Shown: positions 7,295 through 14,369, counted from the first letter of the stretch. The stretch is DNA of 16,964 nt from Deltaproteobacteria bacterium (GCA_015233295.1 JADFYC010000032.1:1-16964), one strand, 5' to 3'. Translations and numbers: made by a program. The notes: generated by a model from the sequence alone, not told the origin.

Positions 7295-8713
7295 TTACTT
7301 TGTAACCCACCTCAGGTCAGGTTTTTGTCCTCTATAATAGGCCTCGATGGCGCTAACCAGAATGGAGAATGTGGGGAGTTGTTTCATCCGACAAGTCTGC
7401 TTTAGCGAGAGCATCCTTTCCACCCATCTGTTCCCCTTCTCGCTCTGAGTGCCATGGGGTCGCTTTCGCCATAAGACGCCAAAACGCAAAGTTCTCTCGC
7501 CAAGGTTGTTTGTTGGGTCGACGCCTTGAACCTCTAAAAAGACCCATAGGAAGTCGATCTCCCTAATCAGGAGGCGTGCAAATACTCCCGCCTCATCCTG
7601 GCGAAGATTGTGAGCAAAGACCAGGTCAATGAAACGGGCATAGAAGCTGTTCCACTCCTCCAAGCCAGGCGGATCCTCAGCCCAACTGCAAAGCAGCTGG
7701 AGACATTCCTGGGCATTTTGGCCAAAACGGCTGACCCCCTGATCGCTTCGTTCGGCTAAGCCTTTAGCCCTTCTAATCAGGTGGGCTAAGCATGTTTGCC
7801 GCAAACTGACCCAGTTTCGGTAAACGCCGTAATTATCGCTGACCAAGATACCGGTCCATTCCTTGATCAAAGAGAGGAAGGCTTCTTTGGAACGGTGTTT
7901 TTGGACCATGAAGTAGGCGACCGAGCTGTTGACCATCACCCACAGCCAGACAAGCTGATGCTTCATATACCAGGATGTCTCATCGATGTGGTTGATTCTG
8001 GCCTTTCTGGCTACCCTGCCGAGACGGTCATAAATGGGCTTGATGGCCTCGGAGGTCCGGTCAATGTTTTTCTGAATGGCGCCGAGGGAAATGGGTACCC
8101 GGAATACTGAGTTGATGAATTCCTGGACGGCTCTTCGGCTGTTTCCTTGCGTCCCGCTCAACTCGGCCGAGGCGCTGAACCTTGGCCCATAACCGGTGTG
8201 GTGACCTTTCGGGAGAGTAGCTTTAACGATCTTTCCGCATTGACGGCACACGGTTTGATGGAGGATAAAATGGGTTACCTCCATCTTGATCTCAGGCAGT
8301 TCGATCTCCTGATGGGTATAAAACGGGCTCATCAAGTCCGGATCAAGCTGGTCATTTCCACACTCACAAGCGGAAGGCATAACGTCGACCTCTTCCGTTG
8401 GGTTTAAGAGCTTCTGCTTATGGCCAGAATGTCCCTTTTGACCGCCTTGTTTCCGACCACTTCTCTCGATAACCCTTTTAGGTTTCTGATAAGGGTTATC
8501 AGTTGAGGAGGGTTTGCTGGAATTCGTCGAGTTCTGGTTTAATCTGGCGGCCAGGTCGTCAATCTTTTTGCCTTGCTCAAGAATCTGGAGTGACAGAGAC
8601 GCAATTTGAGCCTGCTGTTTAGCAGCAGTCTCTTCCAATCGTACAACGTATTGCTTAGCCCAGGAGGGGAGCTTAAGCCATTGCGATTGGCTATATGGTT
8701 TCTCGATAGTCAT
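7295..8713 (-). CDS. IS66-family transposase
   Basis: A 472-residue DDE transposase that moves the surrounding element. An N-terminal helical region (about 20-60) leads to the family signature NSSKPSS (64-70) and a basic Gly/Lys-rich segment. A zinc-finger-like region with C116/C118 and C156/C159 follows. Catalytic residues of the DDE domain are likely D244 (HIDETSWY), D293 (VSDNYGVY) and E406 (NNLGERTLR). The frame is intact, so the protein may be active. The ATG lacks a strong ribosome-binding site, which fits low transposase expression. It lies fully between the inverted repeats at 7261 and 8846. Confidence 0.95.
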   Translation of the reverse strand: MTIEKPYSQSQWLKLPSWAKQYVVRLEETAAKQQAQIASLSLQILEQGKKIDDLAARLNQNSTNSSKPSSTDNPYQKPKRVIERSGRKQGGQKGHSGHKQKLLNPTEEVDVMPSACECGNDQLDPDLMSPFYTHQEIELPEIKMEVTHFILHQTVCRQCGKIVKATLPKGHHTGYGPRFSASAELSGTQGNSRRAVQEFINSVFRVPISLGAIQKNIDRTSEAIKPIYDRLGRVARKARINHIDETSWYMKHQLVWLWVMVNSSVAYFMVQKHRSKEAFLSLIKEWTGILVSDNYGVYRNWVSLRQTCLAHLIRRAKGLAERSDQGVSRFGQNAQECLQLLCSWAEDPPGLEEWNSFYARFIDLVFAHNLRQDEAGVFARLLIREIDFLWVFLEVQGVDPTNNLGERTLRFGVLWRKRPHGTQSEKGNRWVERMLSLKQTCRMKQLPTFSILVSAIEAYYRGQKPDLRWVTK

Positions 8714-8740
8714 GCATCATGGCATAACAGATTTTTTGGA

Positions 8741-8768
8741 AAAAGTCGCGCTTTTTTTCTCGACTTTT
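8741..8768. promoter_or_regulatory. Hairpin in the leader of the IS66 transposase
   Basis: An 8-bp perfect stem, aaaagtcg / cgactttt, with a T-rich 12-nt loop lies upstream of the transposase start inside the IS. Such structures can impede read-through transcription into a transposase; that role here is inferred. Confidence 0.35.
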
Positions 8769-8830
8769 CATTTTGTTAGGCCATATTTGCCATACGAATT
8801 ATATGGCCAAAATCAGACGGGCTCAAGACC

Positions 8831-8846
8831 CCCCGTGAACGTGTAC
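8831..8846 (-). repeat. IS66-element terminal inverted repeat, right
   Basis: ccccgtgaacgtgtac, the exact reverse complement of 7261-7276, marking the transposase-proximal end of the element. Confidence 0.85.
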
Positions 8847-9627
8847 TGTTCATGAGCTATGTTCACGATTGAATTTGTGGAATCATATAACTTCAAAATG
8901 CTTATTCCATAATGCCAACTTCGACTCTATTTTGGATAACGGCGAAGTTCGGGTTGATTTAGTTGGTTCTTCTGTCTTCTCGTGTTGTTTTGATTCTTGA
9001 GTTTTTATGATGTTGTGAAAATTGCTTGGTTAAACTTATTTTTCGATAATGGATGAGGGTTTATTTTGATCAAAAGTTTTTTGGATCTTTTGGCCCTGAG
9101 CTGACTGGATGGGTTGGTGGGTCGTCTTGCCCTTCTCGACGTATTCTCTCCTGTTTTTTGCGTGTAGTTTTTGCTTATCAATTCCATCTACTTTAGGCAA
9201 GACAAAGAAATCTGGCTATTGGCCTTACCGTTTGTTGTGGAGCGCCAGTTGATCTCCAGCATGGCCTTATCCCCAGAAACAGCATGGTCATCATATCAGG
9301 AACAGGTTGGAAAGTAAACAGGATTGCTTCTTCTCTTTGTATGCGAGGAAACGACCAGAAATTACATCACGTTCCGTCTTTGAGAGAGCAAGGATTTGTC
9401 TTGACAATGGGGAGTGCCTCAATATTAATATAAATTCTCTAAAATCTATTGGTTAAGCAGAAAGGGTATGGCTATTTTTTTATTTTGAAGTTTGGTAAGG
9501 TTGTGATCAGGTGAGATAGGTTTGGGCTTGGTTGAATGAGTTCGGTAAGGGGTGGTCAAATAGGCTGGCTCTAAACAGTTCCAGGAGTGATAATTATCGC
9601 GGCCCTGGATAGTCGGCTCTGTTGTCT
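8847..9627. other. AT-rich stretch without a convincing gene
   Basis: About 780 nt, noticeably richer in A+T than the flanking gene regions. Only short frames of about 60 codons occur, with low-complexity or implausible composition and no ribosome-binding sites. A sigma70-like match (ttgaca at 9401-9406, tattaa at 9423-9428, 16-nt spacer) points rightward but precedes nothing recognisable. The stretch may be eroded horizontally acquired DNA. Confidence 0.5.
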
Positions 9628-10089
9628 TCATTCCACCTTTTGCTTGAGAAAACTCAAGTTCTTGAGATTCGGGCGTATGCCCGAAAATGCATAGGTTTGC
9701 TGATTATTACTTATTGTTTTGAGGTTACTGTACGTTAATTTCTCGTCGACGTCGAACATGATTTGGATACCAAGTTGTGAAGACCACCGTTCCGATAAGT
9801 AAAGCACAGCTGGCGACCTCATAATGAATATCGGATGAACCATAAAATTCTCATAATGGGGATATGGCTTGACCTCGGGTACCTCAGCCAATTGCTCCCA
9901 TTGCACGAATGGGTTGAATAGAGCATAGTCCAGTTCAAGACTTATCATAGTTCTGAAGAGTGTGCGTTCCAAATATTCCTGTAACTGTCGGATGTTAATA
10001 CTCACCCGGCAGAGCCGGGGGGGTATCAGGATCATTATGAGGAACTCATTGCTCGCCGCAATGCTCCGAGGTGGGTTAGATCGTTGCAA
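9628..10089 (-). CDS. Orphan hypothetical protein, possibly a gene remnant
   Basis: An open frame of up to 153 codons from a TTG at 10089; the frame stays open upstream to a stop near 10117-10119 but contains no ATG there. An internal ATG (reading MILIPPRLCRV) would give about 135 residues. Neither start has a clear Shine-Dalgarno site. The composition is protein-like, with acidic/aromatic stretches such as WEQLAEVPEVKPYPHYENF. I recognise no family or motif, no membrane segment and no signal peptide. It lies alone in a decayed mobile zone and could be a fragment of a larger lost gene or a chance frame. Confidence 0.35.
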   Translation of the reverse strand: MQRSNPPRSIAASNEFLIMILIPPRLCRVSINIRQLQEYLERTLFRTMISLELDYALFNPFVQWEQLAEVPEVKPYPHYENFMVHPIFIMRSPAVLYLSERWSSQLGIQIMFDVDEKLTYSNLKTISNNQQTYAFSGIRPNLKNLSFLKQKVE

Positions 10090-10186
10090 AAATTTGGTTA
10101 TTGGCCAGTAAGTTGCTCATAGTCTAAACTCAAGGAAAGCGGGATGGAATTGTCACTGGCTGGCATCTGAGACCTTTCATGGATGG

Positions 10187-10325
10187 GTGGGGATATCTAA
10201 GGCTAAATTCTGGTTTAACAAGCGGAATATTTTCATGATAATGACATTGAGTTTCGTGTTGATGGTTGTCGGCTCTCACCCCGGCTAATCGGGCCAAGGC
10301 GGAAGCCGACGGAGCTAAGAGTTAA
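10187..10325 (+). pseudogene. Frameshifted fragment resembling a signal peptide
   Basis: From a GTG at 10187 (or ATG at 10235) the plus strand encodes a basic start (KFWFNKRN) followed by a hydrophobic core (IFMIMTLSFVLMVVGS), then stops at 10286. One base to the right another frame continues as ALTPANRAKAEADGAKS and stops at 10323-10325. Joined, the two read like an N-region, h-region and Ala-x-Ala-type cleavage site of an exported protein whose remainder is missing. Its end overlaps the 3' end of the convergent DGC gene. It may mark the edge of the arsenic island. Short length makes chance possible. Confidence 0.25.
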
Positions 10326-10782
10326 AGTATCTCTGGGCGATTTCTTCAGCCACCTGTCGGGCGTTGGCATTGATCTCGGCATCGAGCATTTCGTCTACGC
10401 CAAATAGATTTGGGTCGCAATCGAACAGCCTGTCGGTAAAGACCACCTGGGGCCGAAACTCCGGGAAAGCCCCCTCAACAAGCCGGGCACCACAGGCCAT
10501 GCCACACCCGTCAAGGACCAGGACACGCTCGGCTCGCCGGACCAGGTCCTTCATCCCGCCGGCCTCCTCCAACAGCCCGCCGTGGCAGATGCGAACCGCT
10601 CTGTCCGGGAGCAACTTATGAGCAATCAAATTCGCCGCCCGGCGGGCGGTCTCACCTTTCAGACACATTCCCTCGCAGCAGAGGACCGCATCCTTGGGGG
10701 GCGTGGTAGCTTGGGTTTCGGCATATCGAAGTCCGGCTGGACATGATTGTTCAACCAGTCTAATTTGAATCGTCGGGGTCAT
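10315..10782 (-). CDS. DGC-domain putative zinc-binding protein (first copy)
   Basis: A 155-residue cytoplasmic protein of the DGC family, named for its Asp-Gly-Cys motif and annotated as putative zinc-binding. Here D91-G92-C93 and C97 lie in VLVLDGCGMACG. Additional cysteines C14, C35-C36, C40, C66 and C122 may complete a metal or metalloid site. The ATG is preceded by a near-perfect aggaggag site. The biochemical role of this family is not firmly known. It is co-directional with the arsenic genes but separated from the small Cys/Met protein by 282 nt, so it may have its own promoter. The other DGC protein at the top of the island is only distantly similar by eye, so the two are not a recent duplication. 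Confidence 0.8.
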   Translation of the reverse strand: MTPTIQIRLVEQSCPAGLRYAETQATTPPKDAVLCCEGMCLKGETARRAANLIAHKLLPDRAVRICHGGLLEEAGGMKDLVRRAERVLVLDGCGMACGARLVEGAFPEFRPQVVFTDRLFDCDPNLFGVDEMLDAEINANARQVAEEIAQRYFNS

Positions 10783-11064
10783 TATGCTCCTCCTGATGAA
10801 ATGAAGCGATACAAGCCTTCTGATAACCTGAGTTCGATGAGTCCGCTAAGCGATTAGTGTCAAGGACCATTATTGAATCCTCAGATGGCACCGATTTGCC
10901 CCGATTCGAAAACGCAACATCTTCAAATCCGGGCAGGGTCAGCCAAAGCTCAGTAAATGATCACTTGCTCTGGGGCTCTCTTACCTCTGCGTTCATCTTA
11001 GCCACCTGCGGATATATTCCTATCTTTCGATTGTTGGACTCGTCGAACTCGGGTTCATGCTAAG
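10783..11064. other. Spacer between the DGC gene and the Cys/Met-rich protein gene
   Basis: No gene is called in these 282 nt. On the minus strand there are short open stretches (for example around 10860-10955) with plausible residue composition but interrupted by stops and lacking ribosome-binding sites. A 68-codon plus-strand frame (10857-11063) is Ser/Asn-rich and unsupported. The promoter for the downstream DGC gene may lie here, but none was identified with confidence. Confidence 0.4.
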
Positions 11065-11283
11065 TCAGTTAGGGATATTTTCTTTATTTGGGGACGGGGC
11101 GTTCTCGGTCGGCTGATCTTGCCCCCGGCAACACCCGGCCATCATCCGATTCATCATCTCCGAATCGAGGCAACAAAAACCGCTCCGGGGTTGCTCCATC
11201 ATTCTCTTCATCATGCCGTTACAGGGCATCTTGCGACAAAAGTCGGAGAAGTACTTGTCCTTGTCATTCTCTCCGGCATTCAT
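11065..11283 (-). CDS. Small Cys/Met-rich protein, candidate metal(loid)-binding peptide
   Basis: A 72-residue protein with a very strong aggaggt site seven bases before its ATG, so translation is likely. It has six cysteines (C16, C21, C37, C38, C51, C52) and paired methionines (M24-M25, M28-M29, M43-M44, M47-M48). Two blocks share the plan Cys followed by MMxRMM: CNGMMKRMM and CCLDSEMMNRMMAGCC. There is no signal peptide or membrane segment; the C-terminal 20 residues are polar and Pro/Asn-rich. I recognise no named family. Its own ECF-type promoter at 11365-11391, matching the one before the sigma operon, and its location in an arsenic island suggest a soft-metal buffer or chaperone. That function is inference. 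Confidence 0.75.
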   Translation of the reverse strand: MNAGENDKDKYFSDFCRKMPCNGMMKRMMEQPRSGFCCLDSEMMNRMMAGCCRGQDQPTENAPSPNKENIPN

Positions 11284-11364
11284 AAACGCTACCTCCTATT
11301 TGATGAATTAAAAATTCAACCAAGCCATTGCCGATTCGGGCGGCCGCTCCGATTTTATCATAGA

Positions 11365-11391
11365 GACGAAATCCGTCAGCGGAAAGTTACA
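11365..11391 (-). promoter_or_regulatory. ECF-type promoter upstream of the Cys/Met-rich protein gene
   Basis: On the minus strand: -35-like TGTAACT (11385-11391), a 16-nt spacer, then -10-like CGTC (11365-11368). It matches the element at 12406-12432 in both boxes and spacing, and the spacers share an ACGG(A)TTT end just before CGTC. The predicted leader is about 75 nt to the ATG at 11283. It lies downstream of the sigma gene's terminator, so it would start a separate transcript. Confidence 0.65.
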
Positions 11392-11420
11392 CCCGACGGG
11401 GCCACATCCAGGATGACTCA

Positions 11421-11448
11421 AATTAAAATGGCCCCAGTATCGGGGCCA
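11421..11448 (-). terminator. Rho-independent terminator after the sigma factor gene
   Basis: On the minus strand a 7-bp GC-rich stem tggcccc / ggggcca with a 6-nt loop is followed directly by ttttaatt. It sits about 65 nt past the stop of the sigma gene and before the next promoter, separating the two transcription units. Confidence 0.8.
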
Positions 11449-11513
11449 CTTGGCTTGAAGAGCCTTTTATCAGCATGCGAGCCATCAAAGATCATAAGTT
11501 TTCGGCGACCGGT

Positions 11514-12074
11514 TCAAATTTTGCCGCATTTCCTTGGAACAGGTTCGCAGATGAGGACGTTCCGGTCATCCTTCTCGAAGGTGCATCTCTCTTCGAGCAG
11601 GGCCTTTAACTTCTTCCTGGCCCGGTGCAGCCGTACCTTCACGTTCTCCACCGTAGTGTCCAATGTCTCGGCGATTTCCCTTTGACTAAGCTCAGCTAAA
11701 TCAGACAAGATGACGACGTTCCGCAGCGACTCCGGCAACAGGTTGACCACGCCCTGCACGCACTGGCCCATTTGAGACTGCTCCAGCCGCTGCTGGGCCA
11801 CCGCCTCTTTAAGTCCGCCGGTTTCCTCGTTAAGTTCACACTCATTGGCCAAGGACTTCTTCCGGCTGCGAAAATGATCCAGACACAGATTGTAGGCGAT
11901 TCGAAAGATCCAGGAGGGCAATTTGTCCACATCCTGGACTGTAGCCAGACTATTTTGCGCCCGGATAAAGGTCTCTTGGGTCAGGTCATCAGCGGTCCAG
12001 CTGTCTCTAACCGTGGCCAGGATGTATTTTTGTACCCGCTGATAGTATTGATCGTAGATTCCGTAGGAGTCCAT
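11514..12074 (-). CDS. ECF sigma factor, SigZ-like, with Cys-bearing C-terminal extension
   Basis: A 186-residue sigma70-family factor that directs RNA polymerase to specific promoters. Region 2 spans about residues 8-73, with DDLTQETFIRAQ (region 2.2) and WIFRIAYNLCLDHFRSRKK (2.3-2.4). Region 4 spans about 104-158, with LPESLRNVVILSDLAELSQREIAE and the helix-turn-helix TTVENVKVRLHRARKKL. It lacks a SnoaL-like domain. The tail after residue 160 contains C164, C176 and C183 and resembles the CxFExD tail of SigZ-type factors. The start lies 18 nt after the AhpD-like gene with a weak ggatgggg site, so the two are co-transcribed. No anti-sigma gene is adjacent. Likely autoregulated through the promoter at 12406-12432; thiol- or arsenite-based control is inferred. 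Confidence 0.92.
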   Translation of the reverse strand: MDSYGIYDQYYQRVQKYILATVRDSWTADDLTQETFIRAQNSLATVQDVDKLPSWIFRIAYNLCLDHFRSRKKSLANECELNEETGGLKEAVAQQRLEQSQMGQCVQGVVNLLPESLRNVVILSDLAELSQREIAETLDTTVENVKVRLHRARKKLKALLEERCTFEKDDRNVLICEPVPRKCGKI

Positions 12075-12092
12075 ATCTGCGCCCCATCCGGT

Positions 12093-12353
12093 TCAACAAC
12101 AGCAGGGACGGGTGGTCGTCTCGCCGGATAGCCGGTTGTAATCCTCTCGGCGTCCCGTGATGTCGTCGATGCTTTTTTTCATTACCACGCCCGCCCCGGT
12201 TTTGACCTTGGCAGCCAAGTCAGCGGCCTGCAGCACTTCCTCTGTGGTCACTCCGGCGGCGACGGCTTTCTCAAAGTAATGCTCGAAGCAATAAACACAA
12301 TTGACTGCGGTCGCGGCTCCCAGGCTGATTAATAGTTCCGTCTTTTTGTCCAT
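12093..12353 (-). CDS. AhpD-like / carboxymuconolactone decarboxylase-family protein with CxxC and C-terminal CCC
   Basis: An 86-residue small alpha-helical protein of the AhpD-like superfamily, whose members use a CxxC plus His for disulfide or peroxide chemistry. The active-site-like motif is C19-V-Y-C22 with H25, followed by the helix EEVLQAADLAAKVKTGAGVV typical of the family. It ends with three consecutive cysteines (C84-C86), which is unusual. The start chosen is the ATG at 12353 because a ggagga site precedes it; a longer frame from 12404 has no such site and overlaps the promoter. It is the first gene of a two-gene operon with the ECF sigma factor. It may act as the thiol or metalloid sensor for that sigma factor (inference) or simply as a disulfide reductase. 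Confidence 0.85.
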   Translation of the reverse strand: MDKKTELLISLGAATAVNCVYCFEHYFEKAVAAGVTTEEVLQAADLAAKVKTGAGVVMKKSIDDITGRREDYNRLSGETTTRPCCC

Positions 12354-12362
12354 GATAACATT

Positions 12363-12368
12363 TCCTCC
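12363..12368 (-). promoter_or_regulatory. Ribosome-binding site that fixes the AhpD-like start
   Basis: ggagga on the minus strand, nine bases before the ATG at 12353. It decides against the longer in-frame start at 12404. Confidence 0.8.
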
Positions 12369-12405
12369 GTTAATGAAAGATGTGATTCCCAGTCTATGTC
12401 TCAAA

Positions 12406-12432
12406 GACGAAACCGTTCTGGAAAAGGTTACA
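12406..12432 (-). promoter_or_regulatory. ECF-type promoter upstream of the AhpD-like/sigma operon
   Basis: On the minus strand: TGTAACC (12426-12432), 16-nt spacer, CGTC (12406-12409). The AAC core and CGTC -10 with 16-nt spacing are typical of ECF sigma promoters. It lies about 50 nt before the ATG at 12353. The same arrangement recurs at 11365-11391, implying that the encoded sigma factor recognises both. Confidence 0.7.
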
Positions 12433-12724
12433 GGTTGCGAGTAAATGTTATTAGCTTAATCCAGATGCATGCCGACATCGAGATCCCTCCGTGAATTAAG
12501 AGTCGAGAAGTAACGCTTTGCAATTCATGAGACGATGCACTAAAACGAGACTCTTGGCGATTTTCAGAGAATGGAAACCTTGTAGATCGTCATAGAGGCA
12601 ATCCACAGATGGATTAGAGAATTGATCCAACCGTTTTGGGAAACCACAACACACTGTTTACCCGCATATCTATCAAATCAAAATAGTTAGGAAGAGCTGA
12701 ATAGATAAGTTAGTTCTTCATCGA
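12433..12724. other. Intergenic region between the arsenic operon and the sigma operon
   Basis: No gene or clear terminator is visible. A weak imperfect inverted repeat (12691-12698 with 12712-12719) follows the Fe-S protein gene and could help end the upstream operon, but the stem is poor. Confidence 0.4.
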
Positions 12725-13249
12725 TCATGAATCAAAGCGAAAACCGCTCAAGTATTTCTGTAACTCTTGTTTCTCCTGGTCATCCAATTCGGGGCAGTCT
12801 TCGGCGCCTTTCGCTCCGTCGGCCACCAGGGTGGAGAAGACTAAGCAGGTCGGCTGGCCGCATTCTCGGCAATTCGTTTTGGGCAAGAGTTTCAAAATTT
12901 CTAAAACGACCGGTCGAGGGTTGCCGGCAAATGACGGTTCTATGGTGTCTCGGTTGTCCCAGGCCTCGTTTATTTCCTTTTTGAGCCATTCCATAATCTT
13001 ATCGGCTTCTTCTTCGTCTTTCAGGGCATTGACCGCGATTTTGCGGGGATAGATCGTGATGAGTTTGCCGTGAGTCTTAAATGTGACCGTAGGTGGATCA
13101 AAAATGTAATCAAATCCCACCAGGACAGCGTTTAGATAGGGCAAGGCCTGACCGACGTCCTCATCTAAGTGGGCGATGCAATGGAGCGACTGAAATCCCG
13201 GGTTACATTCCGGCCGAAATATTTCTTTGCGATAGCCTTCCAATAGCAT
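12725..13249 (-). CDS. Fe-S cluster domain protein in the arsenic operon
   Basis: A 174-residue cytoplasmic protein. The C-terminal part has C127-R-E-C130-G-Q-P-T-C135 and C152 in an arrangement (CxxCGxxxxC, 16 residues, C) characteristic of the 4Fe-4S domain shared with the corrinoid Fe-S protein of the acetyl-CoA pathway. The N-terminal 110 residues have no motif I recognise, apart from C15 and C24. An aaggac site precedes the ATG. It is the last gene of the operon, 31 nt after the ACR3 permease gene, so it is probably co-transcribed with the efflux pump. A redox or electron-donating role in arsenic detoxification is possible but unproven. Confidence 0.82.
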   Translation of the reverse strand: MLLEGYRKEIFRPECNPGFQSLHCIAHLDEDVGQALPYLNAVLVGFDYIFDPPTVTFKTHGKLITIYPRKIAVNALKDEEEADKIMEWLKKEINEAWDNRDTIEPSFAGNPRPVVLEILKLLPKTNCRECGQPTCLVFSTLVADGAKGAEDCPELDDQEKQELQKYLSGFRFDS

Positions 13250-13280
13250 GATTGACGTCCTTTCTGGATTGGCCCGTGCC

Positions 13281-14369
13281 TTATGGCTTACAGGTCACGT
13301 GGCAAATGCCGGTGGGGGTTTCCACGGCGTACGGAAAGAATTTTCTTTTGAACCAAAGAGCTACATTGACCAGGCTGATCAGCACCGGCACTTCCACTAA
13401 CGGACCGATGACGGCTGCAAAGGCCTGACCCGAGTCTATCCCGAATACGGCTACGGCCACGGCAATGGCCAGTTCAAAATTGTTGGACGCAGCGGTGAAG
13501 CTCAGGGTGGTGGACTGCTCGTAGGAGGCGCCCATCTTCATGGACAGGACGAAAGACAAGAAGAACATGACCACGAAATAGATACACAAGGGGATAGCTA
13601 TCCGAATGACGTCCCAAGGTAGTTGAACAATGTATTCACCTTTCAAAGAAAACATGACCAGAATGGTGAAGAGGAGAGCAATCAGCGTAATCGGGCTGAT
13701 CTTGGGGATGAATTTTTGTTCGTACCAGTCCCGCCCCTTGGTTTTCAGCCCGATCAGACGGGTGATAACGCCGGCAATAAATGGTATGCCCAGGTAGATG
13801 AACACACTCTGAGCGATTTGGCCGATAGACACGTTAACCACTGAGCCCTTCAGCCCCAACCATTGGGGCACGACGGTAATAAAGACATAGGCATAAATAG
13901 AAAAGAACAAGACCTGAAAAATGGAATTGAAGGCGACCAGACCGGCACAGTATTCCCGGTCGCCGTAGGCCAAATCATTCCAGACGATGACCATGGCAAT
14001 GCACCGGGCCAGACCGATCATAATCAGGCCGACCATGTACTCATGATGACCGTAAAGAAACGCCGCGGCCAGAATAAACATTAAGATCGGACCGATAATC
14101 CAATTTTGGACCAAGGATAGGATAAGGACACGGATATTCCGAAAAACCGGCCCCAGTTGCTCGTACTTGACCTTGGCCAATGGTGGATACATCATCAGGA
14201 TCAACCCGATAGCAATGGGCAGATTTGTGGTGTCCACCTGAAAGTAATTGATCACATTGCGAATATCGGGATAAAGAAACCCAGCCCCGACACCAACGAA
14301 CATGGCCAGGAATATCCATAAGGTTAAGAACCTATCCAAGAAAGAAAGCCGTTTGCTTACAGTCGACAT
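13281..14369 (-). CDS. acr3: ACR3-family arsenite efflux permease
   Basis: A 362-residue inner-membrane protein of the ACR3 branch of the BART superfamily that extrudes arsenite. About ten hydrophobic segments are visible. The family-defining conserved cysteine is C123 in GLARCIAMVIVWNDLA, and the conserved later helix FTAASNNFELAIAVAVAVFG (291-310) and E327 in IGPLVEVPVL are present. The length is typical, apart from a C-terminal tail reading ICHVTC (C356, C360) that adds two thiols. The ATG has an aggggac site. It lies between ccdA (39 nt upstream) and the Fe-S protein gene, within a co-directional operon that also carries arsC. Confidence 0.95.
   Translation of the reverse strand: MSTVSKRLSFLDRFLTLWIFLAMFVGVGAGFLYPDIRNVINYFQVDTTNLPIAIGLILMMYPPLAKVKYEQLGPVFRNIRVLILSLVQNWIIGPILMFILAAAFLYGHHEYMVGLIMIGLARCIAMVIVWNDLAYGDREYCAGLVAFNSIFQVLFFSIYAYVFITVVPQWLGLKGSVVNVSIGQIAQSVFIYLGIPFIAGVITRLIGLKTKGRDWYEQKFIPKISPITLIALLFTILVMFSLKGEYIVQLPWDVIRIAIPLCIYFVVMFFLSFVLSMKMGASYEQSTTLSFTAASNNFELAIAVAVAVFGIDSGQAFAAVIGPLVEVPVLISLVNVALWFKRKFFPYAVETPTGICHVTCKP

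Larger units (their letters stand above)
7261..8846 (-). mobile_element. Complete IS66-family insertion sequence (ISBst12-like, single ORF)
   Basis: The element is bounded by perfect 16-bp terminal inverted repeats: gtacacgttcacgggg at 7261-7276 and its exact complement at 8831-8846. It contains one transposase gene on the minus strand. No TnpA/TnpB accessory genes are present, as in the ISBst12 subgroup. Total length is 1586 bp. The 8 bases outside each end (atttcttt and tgttcatg) do not match, so no target duplication is visible. This suggests an old insertion or later rearrangement. Confidence 0.85.

Noticed and set aside
7253..8854. 8-bp target duplication around the IS66 element
   Set aside because: The flanks atttcttt and tgttcatg do not match.
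9401..9428. Sigma70-like promoter in the AT-rich stretch
   Set aside because: Such matches are expected by chance in AT-rich DNA and no gene or structured RNA follows it.
9005..9631. Two minus-strand frames of about 60 codons (9005-9187 and 9446-9631)
   Set aside because: Lys/Asn/Pro/Thr-rich chance-like composition, no ribosome-binding site or motif.
12354..12404. Longer N-terminus for the AhpD-like protein
   Set aside because: The added 17 residues lack a ribosome-binding site and the extension would run up to the predicted promoter; a ggagga site clearly serves the ATG at 12353.
13181..13207. A third GTTACA match (ggttaca at 13201-13207) as another ECF promoter
   Set aside because: It lies inside the Fe-S protein gene and lacks CGTC at the 16-nt spacing.
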